The notes under the pieces: generated by a model
What the model saw: the letters and a program-made list of their open reading frames with translations, nothing else
What the model was told of the DNA's origin: nothing
The model's database searches: none
Made by a program: the position numbers and the translations under genes
Assembly (NCBI RefSeq): GCF_024451105.1
Contig: NZ_JANGEY010000002.1
Coordinates: forward strand, 372,001 to 436,000
Origin: Stutzerimonas stutzeri
GTDB lineage: Bacteria; Pseudomonadota; Gammaproteobacteria; Pseudomonadales; Pseudomonadaceae
Reading direction: 5' to 3'
DNA: 64,000 nucleotides
In this document: positions 1 to 15,332 of the stretch, one piece after another
How positions within the stretch are numbered: position 1 is the stretch's first letter
Layout: the number at the start of each line of letters is the position of its first letter

Positions 1-491
1 GCCAGGTCGACCCACATCTGCAGGGTGTGCACCGGGCTGGTGGTGTAGGAGATGGTGCCCTGGGCGTGCTTGCCGACCTGCTTCACCGCCTGCAGGGCGC
101 GCTGCAGGTTGCGCGGGTCGTTCATCGCGTCGAACACGCGGAACACGTCGACGCCGTTGACCGCGGCGCGCTCGACGAATTTGTCCACCACGTCGTCGGC
201 GTAGTGGCGGTAGCCGAGCAGGTTCTGGCCGCGCAGCAGCATCTGCTGGCGGGTGTTGGGCATCGCCTTCTTCAGCTCGCGGATGCGCTCCCACGGGTCC
301 TCGCCCAGGTAGCGGATGCAGGCGTCGAAGGTCGCCCCGCCCCAGGACTCCACCGACCAGAAGCCGACCCGGTCGAGCTTCGGCGCGATCGGCAGCATGT
401 CTTCGAGACGCAGGCGGGTAGCGAGGATGGATTGGTGCGCGTCGCGCAGTACCACGTCGGTGATGCCGAGCGGCTTTTTCACGTCAGTCAT
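1..491 (-). CDS. oadA: Oxaloacetate decarboxylase alpha subunit, N-terminal part (runs off the window)
   Basis: The N-terminal 163 residues of a carboxyltransferase subunit are present; the rest lies beyond position 1. The sequence shows the RDAHQS motif at residues 16-21, WGGATFD at 50-56 and FRVFDAMND at 117-125, all typical of the TIM-barrel carboxyltransferase domain shared by OadA and pyruvate carboxylase subunit B. In OadA this domain transfers CO2 from oxaloacetate to a C-terminal biotin domain, which is not visible here. The ATG at 491 is the only good start. oadG lies 33 bases upstream on the same strand, which favours a sodium-pumping OadGAB complex over stand-alone pyruvate carboxylase; oadB would be expected to follow outside the window. 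Confidence 0.92.
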   Translation of the reverse strand, partial: MTDVKKPLGITDVVLRDAHQSILATRLRLEDMLPIAPKLDRVGFWSVESWGGATFDACIRYLGEDPWERIRELKKAMPNTRQQMLLRGQNLLGYRHYADDVVDKFVERAAVNGVDVFRVFDAMNDPRNLQRALQAVKQVGKHAQGTISYTTSPVHTLQMWVDL

Positions 492-524
492 GACGACATG
501 ACTCCTTGAACGATGTCTCGTGAT

Positions 525-785
525 TCAACCGCGACGCGCGCGGTGCAGATGGATGGCGGCCTGGATCGCGGCCAGCAGTTCGGCGTCCGGCTGCTCGACG
601 ACGGCGGGGCTGGGCTGGGCGACGCGGGGAGCAGCCACGGGCTGCGGGGCGGCGGGTGCGAAGCGTTCGATCAGTTGCGACATGAGGCGGATCGCACCGA
701 TCAGCAGGACGAGGAAGGTAAAGACGAAGCCCATGCCGAGCAGCATGAGTTCGACGCCCTCCAGAAGCAGTTGGCCTGAGGTCAT
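525..785 (-). CDS. oadG: Oxaloacetate decarboxylase gamma subunit
   Basis: This 86-residue protein has one hydrophobic segment at about residues 9-34, beginning with the GVELMLLGMGF stretch characteristic of OadG, followed by a proline/alanine-rich cytoplasmic tail. In known decarboxylases OadG anchors and assembles the alpha and beta subunits at the inner membrane and helps bind zinc. It is directly upstream of oadA on the same strand, so the two are very likely co-transcribed. Short length and low conservation make the family call rest on the membrane segment and the neighbour. Confidence 0.8.
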   Translation of the reverse strand: MTSGQLLLEGVELMLLGMGFVFTFLVLLIGAIRLMSQLIERFAPAAPQPVAAPRVAQPSPAVVEQPDAELLAAIQAAIHLHRARRG

Positions 786-831
786 TTAGGCTCTGACTCC
801 CTGAGTCTGGCAGTTCGTTGTTGGAATGGAC

Positions 832-851
832 CCCCGCGCACCAGCGCGGGG
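832..851. other. GC-rich hairpin between mgtE and oadG
   Basis: An 8-bp perfect inverted repeat (CCCCGCGC / GCGCGGGG) with a 4-base loop lies 47 bases upstream of the oadG start. No T-run follows on either strand. It could be a weak end of the mgtE transcript or sit in the oadG leader; the sequence does not decide. Confidence 0.35.
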
Positions 852-913
852 CGGACAAAACCCGACGAACTTAGCGGGAAAAACAGCCTGATACAATAGT
901 CTGATTGACCGTC

Positions 914-945
914 GCGCCGCCGAACACTTCGTGCCGAGGCGGCGC
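914..945 (-). terminator. Possible mgtE terminator stem
   Basis: Arms GCGCCGCC (914-921) and GGCGGCGC (938-945) form a perfect 8-bp stem seven bases beyond the mgtE stop codon. There is no following U-tract, so if this ends transcription it is not a textbook intrinsic terminator. Confidence 0.35.
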
Positions 946-951
946 CGGGCG

Positions 952-2394
952 CTACATCAGGAACAGGGTGGCCAGGCCGAGGAAGATGAAGAAGCCGCCG
1001 CTGTCGGTCATTGCGGTGATCATCACGCTGGCGCCCATCGCCGGATCGCGGCCCAGGCGCGCCAGGGTCATCGGGATCAGCACCCCCATCAGCGCGGCGA
1101 GCAACAGGTTGAGGGTCATCGCCCCGGTCATCACCACACCCAGCCCCCAGTCGCCGTACAGGTACCAAGCCACGCTGCCGATCACTCCGCCCCAGACCAG
1201 GCCGTTGATCAGGCCGACGCCCAGCTCCTTGCGCAGCAGACGCATGGTATTGCCGGTACCGACCTGGTCGAGGGCCATGGCGCGGACGATCATGGTGATG
1301 GTCTGGTTGCCGGAGTTGCCGCCGATGCCGGCGACGATCGGCATCAGCGCGGCCAGCGCCACCAGCTTCTCGATCGAGCCTTCGAACAGGCCGATCACCC
1401 GCGAGGCGAGGAAGGCGGTGACCAGATTGATCGCCAGCCAGGCCCAGCGGTTACGCACCGATTTCCACACCGAGGCGAAGATGTCCTCCTCCTCGCGCAG
1501 ACCGGCCATGTTCAGCACTTCGCTCTCGCTCTCCTCGCGGATCAGGTCGACCATCTCGTCGATGGTCAGACGACCGATCAGCTTGTCGTTCCTGTCGACC
1601 ACCGGAGCGGAGATCAGGTCGTAGCGCTCGAAGGCCTGGGCGGCATCGTAGGCGTCCTCGTCCGGATGGAAGGACACCGGATCGGTGGCCATCACCTCGG
1701 CGACCTTCTTGTCGGGATCGTTGACCAGCAGGCGCTTGATCGGCAGCACCCCGGTCAGCACGCCGTCGTGGTCGACCACGAACAGCTTGTCGGTGTGCCC
1801 CGGCAGTTCCTTGAGCCGGCGCAGGTAGCGCAGCACCACCTCGAGGGTCACGTCGTCGCGGATGGTGACCATCTCGAAGTCCATCAGCGCGCCGACCTGA
1901 TCCTCTTCGTAGGACAGCGCCGAACGCACCCGCTCGCGCTGCTGGGCGTCCAGCGACTCCATCAGCTCGTGGACCACGTCGCGCGGCAGCTCGGGGGCCA
2001 GGTCGGCCAGCTCGTCGGCGTCCAGATCGCGGGTCGCGGCGAGGATCTCGTGATCGTCCATGTCGGCGATCAGCGTCTCGCGCACCGCGTCGGAGACTTC
2101 GAGAAGGATGTCGCCGTCGCGCTCGGCCTTGACCAGCTGCCAGACCATCAGGCGGTCGTCGAGCGGCAGGGCCTCGAGGATGTGGGCGATATCGGCGGGG
2201 TGGAGCTCGTCGAGCTTGCGCTGCAGTTCGGCCAGATTCTGGCGATGCACCAGACTCTCGACCAGCTCCTGGTTGTCACCTTCCTGCCGCTGGGCCAGCC
2301 CCTCCACCAGCTTGTGCCGGTGCAGCAACTCGACCACCTGGGCGAGGCGGTCGTGCAGGCTTTCCTGGGGCTTCTTGGCTTCTGCTTCGGTCAT
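952..2394 (-). CDS. mgtE: Magnesium transporter MgtE
   Basis: The 480-residue product has the MgtE layout: an acidic helical N domain (about residues 30-160), two CBS domains (about 165-290) that in the family sense cytoplasmic Mg2+, and a C-terminal membrane domain of about five helices with a GGNSGNQT stretch and a conserved Asp in the last helix (TAMTDSGG). MgtE is a dimeric Mg2+ channel of the inner membrane. The ATG at 2394 was chosen over an upstream extension because GGGAG lies 6-7 bases before it and the length equals the Pseudomonas family length. Confidence 0.95.
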   Translation of the reverse strand: MTEAEAKKPQESLHDRLAQVVELLHRHKLVEGLAQRQEGDNQELVESLVHRQNLAELQRKLDELHPADIAHILEALPLDDRLMVWQLVKAERDGDILLEVSDAVRETLIADMDDHEILAATRDLDADELADLAPELPRDVVHELMESLDAQQRERVRSALSYEEDQVGALMDFEMVTIRDDVTLEVVLRYLRRLKELPGHTDKLFVVDHDGVLTGVLPIKRLLVNDPDKKVAEVMATDPVSFHPDEDAYDAAQAFERYDLISAPVVDRNDKLIGRLTIDEMVDLIREESESEVLNMAGLREEEDIFASVWKSVRNRWAWLAINLVTAFLASRVIGLFEGSIEKLVALAALMPIVAGIGGNSGNQTITMIVRAMALDQVGTGNTMRLLRKELGVGLINGLVWGGVIGSVAWYLYGDWGLGVVMTGAMTLNLLLAALMGVLIPMTLARLGRDPAMGASVMITAMTDSGGFFIFLGLATLFLM

Positions 2395-2614
2395 TGCGCA
2401 CTCCCTGTCCCCCAGTGGCGGGACGCGCACCGGAGGCGATCAATCTTTCAAGATGCGGACGAACAATCGCGGTTCGGGATAACTGGGTAAGTCCATGGCT
2501 GGATTTCCACACGACCCACTGGGGGCAGACGCGCCAATGATAACACCGGTGCAGCGCCGGGCGCAGCGAAATGGCCGGCGCAGCGCGGCTGCAGGGCACA
2601 AAGGAAGGAAAACG

Positions 2615-2648
2615 AAAAAGGGGCCTGCATCGCTGCAGGCCCCTTTCG
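2615..2648 (-). terminator. Intrinsic terminator of the tRNA-Ser/Arg/Arg operon
   Basis: A 13-bp perfect stem (2617-2629 with 2634-2646, loop TCGC) begins five bases beyond the last tRNA-Arg and is followed on the minus strand by TTTTTCGTTTT. This is a strong rho-independent terminator. Confidence 0.88.
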
Positions 2649-2651
2649 AGA

Positions 2652-2728
2652 TGGCGCACTCGGGAGGATTCGAACCTCCGACCGCCCGGTTCGTAGCCGG
2701 GTACTCTATCCAGCTGAGCTACGAGTGC
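2652..2728 (-). tRNA. tRNA-Arg(ACG), copy 2
   Basis: The 77-base gene encodes its own CCA end. The acceptor stem GCACTCG pairs with CGAGTGC, the anticodon loop is CTACGAA giving anticodon ACG (A34 is read as inosine in bacteria), and the T-arm contains GGTTCGAATCC. It appears identical to the neighbouring copy. Confidence 0.96.
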
Positions 2729-2794
2729 GTGGGGTGACGTTTAGCCAGACCACCGCTGGTTCGAAGCGCCTGCTATGGCCGACGCTTCTAAGAA

Positions 2795-2871
2795 TGGCGC
2801 ACTCGGGAGGATTCGAACCTCCGACCGCCCGGTTCGTAGCCGGGTACTCTATCCAGCTGAGCTACGAGTGC
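2795..2871 (-). tRNA. tRNA-Arg(ACG), copy 1
   Basis: Same 77-base structure and ACG anticodon as the copy downstream, with CCA encoded. It lies between tRNA-Ser(GCT) and the second tRNA-Arg, so the three form one transcript ending at the terminator near 2615. Confidence 0.96.
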
Positions 2872-2930
2872 GCAGGGCTGCCTGTCTTTCCAGGCCGTCT
2901 TCGATGCATCTTGCAATCCACCGAAAAAAC

Positions 2931-3023
<93 letters not shown>

Positions 3024-3037
3024 GCAACACGGGGCGT

Positions 3038-3066
3038 ACTATACCCAAGCAAACCCCGTTTGCAAA
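3038..3066 (-). promoter_or_regulatory. Promoter of the tRNA-Ser/Arg operon with GC discriminator
   Basis: On the minus strand TTTGCA (3061-3066) and TATAGT (3038-3043) are 17 bases apart and lie about 15 bases before the mature tRNA-Ser end. The bases after the -10 are ACGCCCC, the GC-rich discriminator seen at stringently controlled stable-RNA promoters. Confidence 0.65.
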
Positions 3067-3095
3067 GCCTTGATTCGATAAAAATCGAAAAAAAA

Positions 3096-3281
3096 TCAAT
3101 GGCTTGGTTCTTCGTCCTTCTCCTTCTGGATGCGCTGGTAGATTTCCTCGCGATGCACCGCGACTTCCTTGGGGGCATTGACGCCAATGCGCACCTGATT
3201 GCCCTTCACGCCCAGTACGGTCACGGTGACGTCGTCACCGACCATCAGGGTCTCTCCCACCCGGCGAGTCAGAATAAGCAT
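3096..3281 (-). CDS. csrA: Carbon storage / secondary metabolism regulator CsrA (RsmA)
   Basis: The 61-residue protein starts [16 protein letters not shown] and contains the [19 protein letters not shown] stretch that defines CsrA/RsmA. The family forms a small intertwined beta dimer that binds GGA motifs in mRNA leaders and represses or stabilises translation; in pseudomonads it is counteracted by RsmY/RsmZ-type RNAs. It lies between lysC and the tRNA-Ser operon, the same arrangement as rsmA in P. aeruginosa. A terminator at 3421-3450 separates it from lysC, so it should have its own promoter in 3282-3420. Confidence 0.97.
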   Translation of the reverse strand: MLILTRRVGETLMVGDDVTVTVLGVKGNQVRIGVNAPKEVAVHREEIYQRIQKEKDEEPSH

Positions 3282-3420
3282 TCCTTTTCTCCTTTACCTG
3301 TATCAGGACAGCTGTCTGCAAGAAAAATGGCTAGACACCGGCAGGAAAAACTCCCCCCGGCTATCGCCCAAGTATTGACCAAGGCCGGCGGAATGAAATC
3401 TGCCGGCCCGACCAAAAACG

Positions 3421-3450
3421 ACAAAAGGCGCGGAAAGCCGCGCCTTTTGC
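3421..3450 (-). terminator. lysC terminator
   Basis: An 11-bp perfect stem (AAAAGGCGCGG at 3423-3433, CCGCGCCTTTT at 3438-3448, loop of four) starts about a dozen bases beyond the lysC stop. The stem ends in a TTTT run on the minus strand. Confidence 0.75.
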
Positions 3451-3460
3451 TCGGGAAGCG

Positions 3461-4696
3461 TCACTCGCCCTGACGGGTCGGTGCGTCCAGATCGAAAGCG
3501 GTATGCAACGCGCGCACGGCCAGCTCGAGGTACTTCTCCTCGACCACCACGCTGATCTTGATCTCCGAGGTGGAGATCATCTGGATATTGATGTTCTCCT
3601 TGGCCAACGCCTCGAACATGCGGCTGGCCACCCCGGCGTGCGAGCGCATGCCGACGCCGACCAGCGACACCTTGGCGATGTCGGTGTCGCCGGACACCTC
3701 GCGTGCGCCGAGCGTCTGGGCAGTCTGGCCGAGGATCGCCAGCGCCTTGTCGTAGTCGTTGCGGTGCACGGTGAAGGTGAAGTCGGTGGTGTTATCGTGC
3801 GCCACGTTCTGCACGATCATGTCGACCTCGATGTTGGCGGCGCTGATCGGGCCGAGGATCTTGAACGCCACGCCGGGAATGTCCGGTACGCCGCGAATGG
3901 TCAGCTTGGCTTCGTCGCGGTTGAAGGCGATGCCGGAGATGATCGGCTGTTCCATGGATTCCTCTTCGTCGATGGTGATGAGGGTGCCCGGCCCCTCCTG
4001 GAAGCTGTGCAGCACGCGCAGCGGGACGTTGTACTTGCCGGCGAACTCCACCGAGCGGATCTGCAGCACCTTGGAGCCGAGGCTGGCCATTTCCAGCATC
4101 TCCTCGAAGGTGATCTTCTCCAGCCGCTGGGCCTTGGCCACCACGCGCGGGTCGGTGGTGTAGACGCCGTCGACGTCGGTGTAGATCTGGCATTCGGCGG
4201 CCTTCAGCGCCGCGGCCAGGGCCACGCCGGTGGTGTCCGAGCCACCGCGACCGAGGGTGGTGATGTTGCCCTGCTCGTCCACCCCCTGGAACCCGGCGAC
4301 CACCACCACGCGGCCGGCGTCCAGCTCGGCGCGGATGCGCGCGTCGTCGATCTCGAGGATGCGCGCCTTGGTGTGCGCGCTGTCGGTGAGGATGCGCACC
4401 TGGTTGCCGGTGAAGGACACCGCCGGCACGCCGCGCTTGATCAGCGCCATGCTGAGCAGGCCGATGGTGACCTGCTCGCCGGTGGAGATGATGGCGTCCA
4501 GCTCGCGCGGATCGGGCTGCGGCATGATCTGCTTGGCCAGCTCGATCAGACGGTTGGTCTCGCCGCTCATCGCCGAGACCACCACCACGAGGTCATGCCC
4601 GGCCTCGCGGAACTTCTTCACCTTCTCGGCCACCTGCTCGATGCGCTCGACGCTGCCGACCGAGGTGCCGCCGAATTTCTGTACGATCAATGCCAT
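3461..4696 (-). CDS. lysC: Aspartate kinase LysC
   Basis: The 411-residue enzyme phosphorylates aspartate, the first step towards lysine, threonine, methionine and diaminopimelate. The N-terminal kinase domain opens with KFGGTSVG (residues 7-14); two ACT domains fill the C-terminal third (from about residue 265), the usual site of feedback inhibition by lysine/threonine. The ATG at 4696 gives the family length; an in-frame TTG five codons upstream lacks a ribosome binding site. A second ATG at 3955 (residue 248) has its own Shine-Dalgarno-like sequence and matches the position of the separate beta-subunit start known in other class II aspartokinases. alaS lies upstream, csrA downstream. Confidence 0.96.
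   Translation of the reverse strand: MALIVQKFGGTSVGSVERIEQVAEKVKKFREAGHDLVVVVSAMSGETNRLIELAKQIMPQPDPRELDAIISTGEQVTIGLLSMALIKRGVPAVSFTGNQVRILTDSAHTKARILEIDDARIRAELDAGRVVVVAGFQGVDEQGNITTLGRGGSDTTGVALAAALKAAECQIYTDVDGVYTTDPRVVAKAQRLEKITFEEMLEMASLGSKVLQIRSVEFAGKYNVPLRVLHSFQEGPGTLITIDEEESMEQPIISGIAFNRDEAKLTIRGVPDIPGVAFKILGPISAANIEVDMIVQNVAHDNTTDFTFTVHRNDYDKALAILGQTAQTLGAREVSGDTDIAKVSLVGVGMRSHAGVASRMFEALAKENINIQMISTSEIKISVVVEEKYLELAVRALHTAFDLDAPTRQGE
3953..3967 (-). promoter_or_regulatory. Candidate internal ribosome binding site and ATG for the LysC beta subunit
   Basis: The minus strand reads GAGGAATCC directly before an in-frame ATG at 3955-3953. Translation from here would give a 164-residue protein made of the two ACT domains, beginning MEQPIISGIAF. 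Corynebacterium and Bacillus aspartokinases make such a beta subunit from an internal start at the equivalent place. Confidence 0.5.
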
Positions 4697-4760
4697 TTCG
4701 ATGCCGCTCAACCGCGAAGAAAAAGTCGCCCATTAAACCCGCCAGGGCGGAGCCTGCCAA

Positions 4761-4786
4761 GAGCCCGCCGGGCGCCGGGCGGGCTC
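4761..4786 (-). terminator. Possible alaS terminator stem
   Basis: GAGCCCGCC and GGCGGGCTC form a strong GC stem about ten bases beyond the alaS stop, before lysC. Only a short TTGG follows on the minus strand, so termination may be partial. Confidence 0.45.
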
Positions 4787-4796
4787 TCGCTCGGAG

Positions 4797-7421
<2,625 letters not shown>

Positions 7422-7492
7422 GGATTCTTCTCGGGAAACTGGATCGCTGCGGCCATTGCCTGACGCCGCACGGATGACCGGCAAAGACGCGC

Positions 7493-7498
7493 ATTATA
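7493..7498 (-). promoter_or_regulatory. Candidate -10 element for alaS
   Basis: A perfect TATAAT on the minus strand lies 72 bases upstream of the alaS ATG in an otherwise GC-rich stretch. No convincing -35 hexamer is seen at 16-18 bases, so the promoter call rests on the -10 alone. Confidence 0.45.
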
Positions 7499-7570
7499 TA
7501 AACAACCCGCGCCAACTTGCATCGGCGCAGGCTATGGGCCCGACAGGAAAGAAGATGGCCGACGCGGGAC

Positions 7571-8575
7571 TCAGGGACACAGCTCGTCGAGGCCGACCGG
7601 CACGGCGATCAGGCCGGCGCGCAGACCGTTCCTCACCCGCGGATTGGGGAAGACGATGTGCGCCTGCTGTTCCTCGACCAGCCAGCGCCGGCCGTCGGCG
7701 TCCTCGGCCAGCAGGCTGCCCGACTCCAGCGCGGTGAAGTTCTCCACGCCGTCGTCCAGGTACAGGCGGAACTCGTGGCTGTGCTTGACGATCTCGCGCG
7801 AGACGCGGAACAGCTGCAGCGCCGCGGGGTCCCCGGCGGGCAGTTCGCGTCCCTCGATCAGCGCGCGCAGCAGCCTCTCCAGGCGGCCGAGATCGACGCC
7901 CTGGTTGTGACCGAACGGCCGCGCCTGGCCCAGCTCCAGGGTGAAGGCCTCGGCGGCGAAGCGCTGACTGGTGAAGGCGCTGAAGGTGGTCGAGGTGCCG
8001 TTCTGCAACAGCAGCGCCTGCAGGCCGGCCGCCTGCAGACGGGCCAGCTGCTCGCGATTCGGCGCCGCGGCGCCGGCCGGACGCAGGGCGAACTGCTCGA
8101 TCCGCGAACCGCGGATCGCGGTGTGCAGGTCGTAGTGCAGGCGCTGGCGCGTCGGGTCGGCGAAGAACAGCTCGGCCTGCAGCTCCAGCTCCACCGCGCG
8201 CAGCGCCTCGGGGCCGCTGGCGGAGGGATCGCCGCCGCCGAACAGGCGGTTGAGGTCGTAGCCGACGAAGCGCTCGCCGCGGCGCAGGCCGGCGGGGTTG
8301 CCGAGCACCAGCAGCAGACGCAGCGCCGGCTGCAGACGGCAGGCGGCGATGTCGTGGAGCAAACGCTCGAGCAGCTCGACCGGCGCGGTCTCGTCGCCGT
8401 GGATGCCGGCCGACAGCAGCAGGTCGACGCCGCTGTCGCGCCCGGCCGGCGGCTCGACCAGCAGCACGCCCTCGGCCTTCCATTGCAGGCGCGCGCCGGA
8501 GGCGCAGACCTGGATCTTCTCCGAGGGCTCGCGTTCGGCCAGGGTCAGCTCGAGCAGTTTGCCGAGGGCTAGCAT
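7571..8575 (-). CDS. astE: Succinylglutamate desuccinylase AstE
   Basis: The 334-residue zinc hydrolase cleaves N-succinylglutamate to glutamate and succinate, the last AST step. Zinc-ligand motifs of the M14-like family are visible: [16 protein letters not shown] (His and Glu) and DLHTAIRGS (second His). The ATG at 8575 is preceded by AGGAG at eight bases, whereas the upstream in-frame GTG overlaps that site, so the ATG is preferred. It is the last gene of the operon; a 60-base gap separates it from the small protein upstream. Confidence 0.95.
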   Translation of the reverse strand: MLALGKLLELTLAEREPSEKIQVCASGARLQWKAEGVLLVEPPAGRDSGVDLLLSAGIHGDETAPVELLERLLHDIAACRLQPALRLLLVLGNPAGLRRGERFVGYDLNRLFGGGDPSASGPEALRAVELELQAELFFADPTRQRLHYDLHTAIRGSRIEQFALRPAGAAAPNREQLARLQAAGLQALLLQNGTSTTFSAFTSQRFAAEAFTLELGQARPFGHNQGVDLGRLERLLRALIEGRELPAGDPAALQLFRVSREIVKHSHEFRLYLDDGVENFTALESGSLLAEDADGRRWLVEEQQAHIVFPNPRVRNGLRAGLIAVPVGLDELCP

Positions 8576-8635
8576 GGCGCGCACTCCTGGGACACGACGG
8601 TACTCCCAGCATAGCCGGCGAGCACCGTTCGCGAC

Positions 8636-8914
8636 TCAGTGATGGTCGCAGCCGCAGTCCGGCCCGTGCTCGTGGGCCTCGGCGGCCTCCAGCTCGACGC
8701 TCAGCGCCAGCTGGTTGACCGCCTGCGGGCGCACCACCAGCAGCGGGATGTCGGTCTCGCCCTCGACCGATTCGGCGTAGACGATCACCCCGCCCTTGCC
8801 GTCGGCCTCCAGCCACAACTCGCGGCCCTCGAGGCGCACCGCCACGCGCGCGCTGTGGGTTTCCCGGCGTTCGCCGTAGGCATCTTCGAGGATCAGGGGC
8901 AGGCTCTCGCTCAT
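8636..8914 (-). CDS. Small AST-operon protein with His/Cys metal-binding tail (unknown function)
   Basis: The 92-residue acidic protein sits between astB and astE. Its body reads as a small beta-rich domain (LEGRELWLEADGKGGVIVY), and it ends in HEHGPDCGCDHH, a tail with four His and two Cys that looks built to bind a metal ion. P. aeruginosa has an uncharacterised gene in the same operon position. The start is placed at the ATG at 8914 (MSESLPLILED), 13 bases after the astB stop; an in-frame ATG at 8935 overlapping astB is possible. Because the next gene encodes a zinc enzyme, a metal-delivery role for AstE is an inference worth testing, not established. Confidence 0.85.
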   Translation of the reverse strand: MSESLPLILEDAYGERRETHSARVAVRLEGRELWLEADGKGGVIVYAESVEGETDIPLLVVRPQAVNQLALSVELEAAEAHEHGPDCGCDHH

Positions 8915-8927
8915 GGCAGTTTCTCGT

Positions 8928-12825
<3,898 letters not shown>

Positions 12826-12850
12826 AGGCCGGCAGCGTGCCGCTGCAGGA

Positions 12851-13867
12851 TCAGACCGCCACCACCCGCACGCTGCCACCCTCGCCGACGCCGAGCGCCT
12901 CGGCCACCGCCGGCGCGAGGGTCAGCGGCTGGCCGGGCTCCCAGTCCAGCTCGGCGAGCAGCGCGCGGAAGTCCTGGGTCTGGTTGTTGGCCACCAGGTA
13001 GGGGCGGCCGACCTGCGCCGGCGCGCCGAGGCGTACCGGCACCAGGCGGCTCTGGGCGATCGAGCGGATCCCCGAGGTACGCGCGTGCACCGTGGGCCCG
13101 CCGTCGAAGATGTCGACGTAGTGCTCGGTCTCGAAGCCCTCGCGCATCAGGATGGCGAAGGACACCCGCGAGCGCGGGTGCACCTGGCCCATGGCCTCCT
13201 GGGCGCTGTCGGGCAGCAGCGGCACGTAGATCGGGTAGCTGGGCATCAGCTCGGCGAGCATGGTGCGGCTCTTCACCCCGCACAGGCGCTCGGCCTCGGC
13301 GTAGTTGACGGCGAGGAAATTGCGGCCGATGGCGTCCCAGAACGGCGCGTCGCCGTGCTCGTCGCTGTAGCCGACCACCTCGACCACCATGGCCTCGGCG
13401 AAACGTTCGGGATGGCCGGCGACGAACAGCAGGCGGCCGCGCGAGTTGAGCTCGGCGGCCTGGCTGTTCTCCAGCTCCGGCTGGATGTAGAAGCTGGTCA
13501 ACAGGCTGTTGCCGGTCAGGTCGTGGCACAGCGACAGCACATGGATGCGGTTGAGGATGTTCAGCTCGCGCGAGGCGTGCACGAAGGTCTCGTTGCGGAA
13601 GCTGTAGAACGGCTCGGAGAAGCCGGCGGTGGCAACGATGCCCGAGCAGCCGACCAGCCGGCCGCGGGCCACGTCCTCGAGGACGAAGAAGTAGCTCTCC
13701 TCGCCGTTGAAGCTCACCTCGGCGGCGAACGAGGCCTCCGAGGCGCGGATCTTCTCGGCCAGCCGCTCGCGGTCGTCGGGCAGGGAGGTGACACCGATGG
13801 GACTGTCCTTGGCCAGGCGCTGGACTTCCGGCAGGTCGCCCATCCGGGCGGGGCGCATGATCAGCAT
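12851..13867 (-). CDS. aruF: Arginine/ornithine N-succinyltransferase alpha subunit AruF
   Basis: The 338-residue AstA-family protein is a diverged paralogue of AruG, with the same layout: MLIMRPARMGDLPEVQRLA at the start, CHDLTGNSLLTSFYIQPELE in the middle and FDGGPTVHARTSGIRS near residue 255. In P. aeruginosa AruF and AruG together make the arginine and ornithine succinyltransferase. GAGGAG lies eight bases before the ATG. It follows astC after 27 bases. Confidence 0.95.
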   Translation of the reverse strand: MLIMRPARMGDLPEVQRLAKDSPIGVTSLPDDRERLAEKIRASEASFAAEVSFNGEESYFFVLEDVARGRLVGCSGIVATAGFSEPFYSFRNETFVHASRELNILNRIHVLSLCHDLTGNSLLTSFYIQPELENSQAAELNSRGRLLFVAGHPERFAEAMVVEVVGYSDEHGDAPFWDAIGRNFLAVNYAEAERLCGVKSRTMLAELMPSYPIYVPLLPDSAQEAMGQVHPRSRVSFAILMREGFETEHYVDIFDGGPTVHARTSGIRSIAQSRLVPVRLGAPAQVGRPYLVANNQTQDFRALLAELDWEPGQPLTLAPAVAEALGVGEGGSVRVVAV

Positions 13868-13894
13868 CGGTGTCGCTCCTCGTCTTGGTTGTCG

Positions 13895-15136
<1,242 letters not shown>

Positions 15137-15159
15137 CTATTCGGATTGAACTGCAAGGG

Positions 15160-15165
15160 ATTGTA
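15160..15165 (-). promoter_or_regulatory. -10 element of the astC promoter
   Basis: TACAAT on the minus strand lies 45 bases upstream of the astC ATG. The sequence 17 bases further up (AATCCC) is a poor -35, as expected for a promoter that needs an activator bound next to it. Confidence 0.55.
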
Positions 15166-15186
15166 GAGACAACCGCCGGATCGGGA

Positions 15187-15202
15187 TTGCAGCCATGCGA
15201 CA
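15187..15202 (-). promoter_or_regulatory. ArgR half-site (TGTCGC-N8-AA) at the astC promoter
   Basis: The minus strand carries TGTCGC, eight bases, then AA, an exact match to the half-site described for Pseudomonas ArgR. It ends about 21 bases upstream of the -10, so it covers the -35 position, consistent with activation of the AST operon by ArgR and arginine. A second, weaker TGTC-containing repeat lies closer to the -10. Confidence 0.7.
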
Positions 15203-15332
15203 TCTTCGTACAGCCGCCGTTCCGTTCCGGCAGAGGGAACCGCGCCGCCAGGCGACGCGGGCAGAATGCGCAGTGTAAAGGCTCGACGCCGCTACGCCAA
15301 AGCCCCCGCGCACGGTCGGCGCCGCGCCCCGC

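Noticed and set aside
2652-2871. Tandem identical tRNA-Arg genes as a sign of a mobile element insertion
   Set aside because: The duplication is a normal multi-copy tRNA operon with promoter and terminator; no integrase or att-flanked segment is nearby.
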